Source: Pempheris klunzingeri (lineage: Eukaryota; Chordata; Actinopteri; Acropomatiformes; Pempheridae). Taken from it: 64,000 nt of DNA. The stretch covers positions 7,826,501 to 7,890,500 of the forward strand of contig NC_092016.1 in the NCBI RefSeq assembly GCF_042242105.1, in the 5' to 3' direction. Below are positions 61,283 to 64,000 of this stretch, piece by piece. Below the pieces are notes generated by a model. It had not been told where the DNA came from. It worked only from the letters and a program-made list of their open reading frames with translations, and made no database searches. Every line of letters starts with the position of its first letter. The first letter of the stretch is position 1. Position numbers and translations under genes: made by a program.

Positions 61283-63940
61283 CTGAAAAAAGGCAACAGA
61301 CGTGAATCAAATTAAATAAGAAACAGATAAAATGCAGATTGTATTTTGCACCTCAGATTTAACTAAGACTGATGTCCATGTATTGGTTTATTAATGGCGA
61401 TCAGCTCCTTTAGCAGAATCCTTGTTGCAAGCTTTAACCCACAAATCTGACTGTATTATCATTTGCTATAAATGGTTAAATTATTGACCAAAGTGTCTCT
61501 GGCTGAACTAACAGCTTTTATAGCCGATTAACTAACCGATCCATTAATTGAACAAAGCTATACAATCAGTCTCACCTAGACCCTTGAGGAACTTGTTGAC
61601 TCCTCGTTGCTCACTCCCAGGCAGCGAGTCCAGATACTCTTGTGCTCTCACCTCAAATAGACCTTGAAATAAAATGAATATTATAAATATATATAAATAA
61701 TATTTCAAGTTAAATGTCTTAAAGAGACCCCTTACCATGAGAAGATTAAAAAAATTATCAAAACATAATACATTCATCATTAAATAAATGAAAACATTCT
61801 CACAATGTTGATGTGTGAGTTACATCAAACTAACATGGAAAAACAGCATAAATAACTTTTAACCTTAACTTAAATACTCAGTTAAGGTCCAATAATTAAT
61901 ATTAAGATCTCTGAGCCTTACAGTTCATTCTTGACCATGAAAATATCTCCACTAAAGGTCCACTTATTGACTTGCTCTGAAGCTTGACCATGTAGCACGG
62001 TCCCCATCATTAAATTAAAGGTATGCTGGGGAGTTTTAGACCTCTAGGAGCACTATGGAGCACCTTTTCTATGAGTGGGTTCCTGTTTTGTTTATTTGTT
62101 GCACAATGATGCACCTATGCACGATACACAAAATAAAATGGTGTCACATTATTCCACTGATCAAAATCAGTCGAATAACATCATTGATCATCATCATGGT
62201 GGTAACGGTAACAAGCCAAGATATGCTACAATACTGCATTTAAAATATTTAAAAATCAGCTTTGCATTGGGACAGGAAAGCACTCGAGAGATTTGTTAGA
62301 CTTCAAGATTACACACAAAGCGCTTTGATGAGGTACTCAGAATATAAACATTACTTCTGTTTACTTTCAAGAAAACTCCACAGGAGTTTCTGAGCTCTTT
62401 CAGAACCCATCCAAACAAAAGTTCAACGTTCAATTAAAGTTTGAACCTCCACAGCTTTGTGGAAACTGCTGAAGAAGACAGCATGATAAGGTTGAAAGCT
62501 CCAGAGCAGCAGGGAGCTAAAGAGACAAAGATCTGTTTTCCAACTGAGACCTGAGAACAAACAACATTCACAAAAAACCCCAATAAGCAATAGAGAACAC
62601 AAGAACTGAAAAAACAGTTACAAGAATCATAAACTATATTAAAGAAAATATAATAAATAGATCATGAGCGGAGATTGTTTAACTACTATAACTACAGAAA
62701 TACAAGATGCAGAAGAAGATAAGATAGATTAGAAGATATGTTAATTGGTGTGAATTTTCCTCCAGGCCTATTGTAAAATGTTCAATTTATAAAGTGCACT
62801 GTAGCACTACTGCAGGTCAGTACCTCTGAGGCCCTGTCTGCGCAGATCCCTCTCCTGGATGAAGCCGGTGAACATCTGGGTCTCCATGAACACCTCCAAG
62901 AACCTTCTCAAGCTCTTAGAAGTGACCGCTTTGCGAAAGGCCTCCCGCTGAAAGGATGAGGAGGAGGAAGAAGAGGGGCTGGGCAAGGTGGGGGAGACGA
63001 CAGACTCGTCCTCTCGCTCTGCTCCACCCATGAAGAGGGAGTAGTGACCCACCATCTCCACGAAGAAGCGCACAAAGGCTTCCGACACCACCGTGCCGAG
63101 GGAGCTGGAGTCTGGGTGGAGGTACAGGAGAGAAAAACGTAGAAAAGATTTAAGATTTACTGCCCTTTACAACAGACTGACCATGGTATTTCAAATGACA
63201 CTTCTTAGTCAGATCGTAGGAAAATAAACTCCCTACTCACTAGAAGCTTTAGATACTCCCCATCTCACACATCTCACTTTCTACAGAATACAGACATTTT
63301 ATTTAGAAGCCATATTCTCAAGCCTTTAAGGTCTACATTATAGTCTACTGGAACATTTGCAACCACATTAGCAACAAAATCAACATTTCTAGTTTGATTT
63401 TCATCGCTTTTTTATGCCCCTTTTATACATGCACACTATGAGATCATCATTATTAAAGGTTATAATAAATCCAGAAAAACTTGGAATACATGACTCTGGC
63501 TAAGCAATCATATGCACAAGTCAGCCCAGGAAAATCCAGAATTGTCATGGAAGAAGGATTTTATGTATCACAAAACTACGATCAAGCTTCTATATAAGCT
63601 GTAGATTTCTCAAATGCCCAAAATCTACTTTTATTGAATAAGGCTGGCAGCTGATATTAGGAATCTGCTCAGGGATGATGAAAAGCTGAAATTATTTAAA
63701 AAACTAGAAGTTATACTAGCAATTCTCTGAACACCCTGGGATAGATACAAATTTGGTATTTTTTAATAAAAACACAATCATACTGTATACATACAGTGTG
63801 TCTTAACAGAGTAAATTCTGTAATAATCAGTCACCATTAGGCAGATCTCCTTTCTCACAGGCCAGCTCCCTCCTCTTGTCCAGCACATGCTCGAGGGCGG
63901 CCTGCAGCTTGTGGGGAAGAATGGAGTCCTCATCATCCAG
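61251..63940 (-). CDS. dennd2b: DENN domain-containing protein 2 family, C-terminal part (4 exons)
   Basis: DENND2 proteins are guanine-nucleotide exchange factors for Rab GTPases (Rab9, and Rab13 for DENND2B) in membrane traffic. Exons 63835-63940, 62824-63111, 61576-61662 and 61251-61282 join in frame to the last 170 residues. These hold the end of the DENN module: DEDSILPHKLQAALEHVLDK, EAFVRFFVEMVGHYSLFM, FQREAFRKAVTSKSLRRFLE, METQMFTGFIQERDLRRQ, then GLFEVRAQEYLDSLP and a C-terminus in KFLKGLGSKMKFLSKK. That ending is characteristic of DENND2A-D. The choice of DENND2B (ST5) rests on remembered similarity of GLFEVRAQEYL and is tentative. A serine run (PSPSSSSSSS) interrupts the domain after FMGGAERE. 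Upstream exons lie beyond the window. Confidence 0.85.
61576..61662 (-). CDS. dennd2b: dennd2-type penultimate exon
   Basis: 87 bp encoding LFEVRAQEYLDSLPGSEQRG then VNKFLKGL. Acceptor TTTCAAG; donor GTGAGA. Confidence 0.9.
61663..62823 (-). other. dennd2-type intron
   Basis: 1.16 kb, AT-rich. 62440-62560 (TCCAGAGCAGCAGGGAGCTA) may be part of an interspersed repeat, but no second copy was found here. Confidence 0.5.
62824..63111 (-). CDS. dennd2b: dennd2-type exon with Ser-rich insert
   Basis: 288 bp. Acceptor CCACCCAG; donor GTACTG. Encodes SSSLGTVVSEAFVRFF to RRQGLRG and includes the serine/proline insert. Confidence 0.9.
63112..63834 (-). other. dennd2-type intron
   Basis: 0.72 kb of AT-rich DNA with nothing recognisable. 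Confidence 0.6.
63835..63940 (-). CDS. dennd2b: dennd2-type exon (first in window)
   Basis: 35 codons plus one base. Acceptor CTCCACAG; donor GTGACT. Phase 0 at the start means more coding sequence lies to the right. Confidence 0.88.
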
Positions 63941-64000
63941 CTGTGGAGGAAAACCACAGATGTAAATGCAGCCAACATATGGCAGCGAATTAACATATTG

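Overview
The window reads as vertebrate nuclear DNA, almost certainly from a teleost fish. Genes are split into short exons with consensus GT-AG junctions, introns are rich in CA/TG microsatellites, and several dispersed repeat families resemble those seen throughout ray-finned fish genomes. There are no operons, rRNAs, CRISPR arrays or bacterial-type systems. Exon models below were derived by reading splice sites and checking that codon phase carries across every junction. Family names come from recognising conserved protein segments, not from a database search.

Layout, left to right. (1) 1-3.1 kb: the first coding exon (minus strand) of a KCNQ1-type voltage-gated potassium channel, with the rest of the gene beyond the left edge. 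(2) 3.1-7.9 kb: non-coding upstream DNA with repeats and a perfect 15-bp inverted repeat. (3) 7.9-15.0 kb: a complete 8-exon gene on the plus strand for mitochondrial ribosomal protein S35 (mrps35, 334 aa). (4) 16.1-18.1 kb: a complete 3-exon gene on the minus strand for the single-pass membrane protein MANSC4 (401 aa), convergent with mrps35. (5) 18.1-21.8 kb: intergenic. (6) 21.8-58.3 kb: a TEAD-family transcription factor on the minus strand, best matching TEAD4. Eleven coding exons give about 427 residues from the conserved start region, with a probable non-coding first exon near 58.1 kb. Its large introns hold most of the repeats. (7) 58.3-61.3 kb: intergenic DNA and the 3'UTR of the next gene. 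(8) 61.3-64.0 kb: the last four coding exons (minus strand) of a DENND2-subfamily Rab exchange factor, running off the right edge.

The genes do not form a pathway. They cover ion transport, mitochondrial translation, an orphan membrane protein, the Hippo/YAP transcriptional output and Rab regulation. The mix combines genes I associate with human 11p15 (KCNQ1, and DENND2B if the paralogue call is right) with genes I associate with 12p (MRPS35, MANSC4, TEAD4), which is interesting for the history of these chromosomes.

I found no convincing undescribed system. The best leads are a tead4 first coding exon with no in-frame AUG, tandem splice donors that would add three residues beside the TEA domain, a leucine at a KCNQ tryptophan position, a short piggyBac-type element with intact ends and TTAA flanks, a long-armed inverted-repeat element beside a tead4 exon, a microsatellite-encoded threonine stalk in mansc4, and a protein-like open frame of unknown family at 15.6-15.8 kb.
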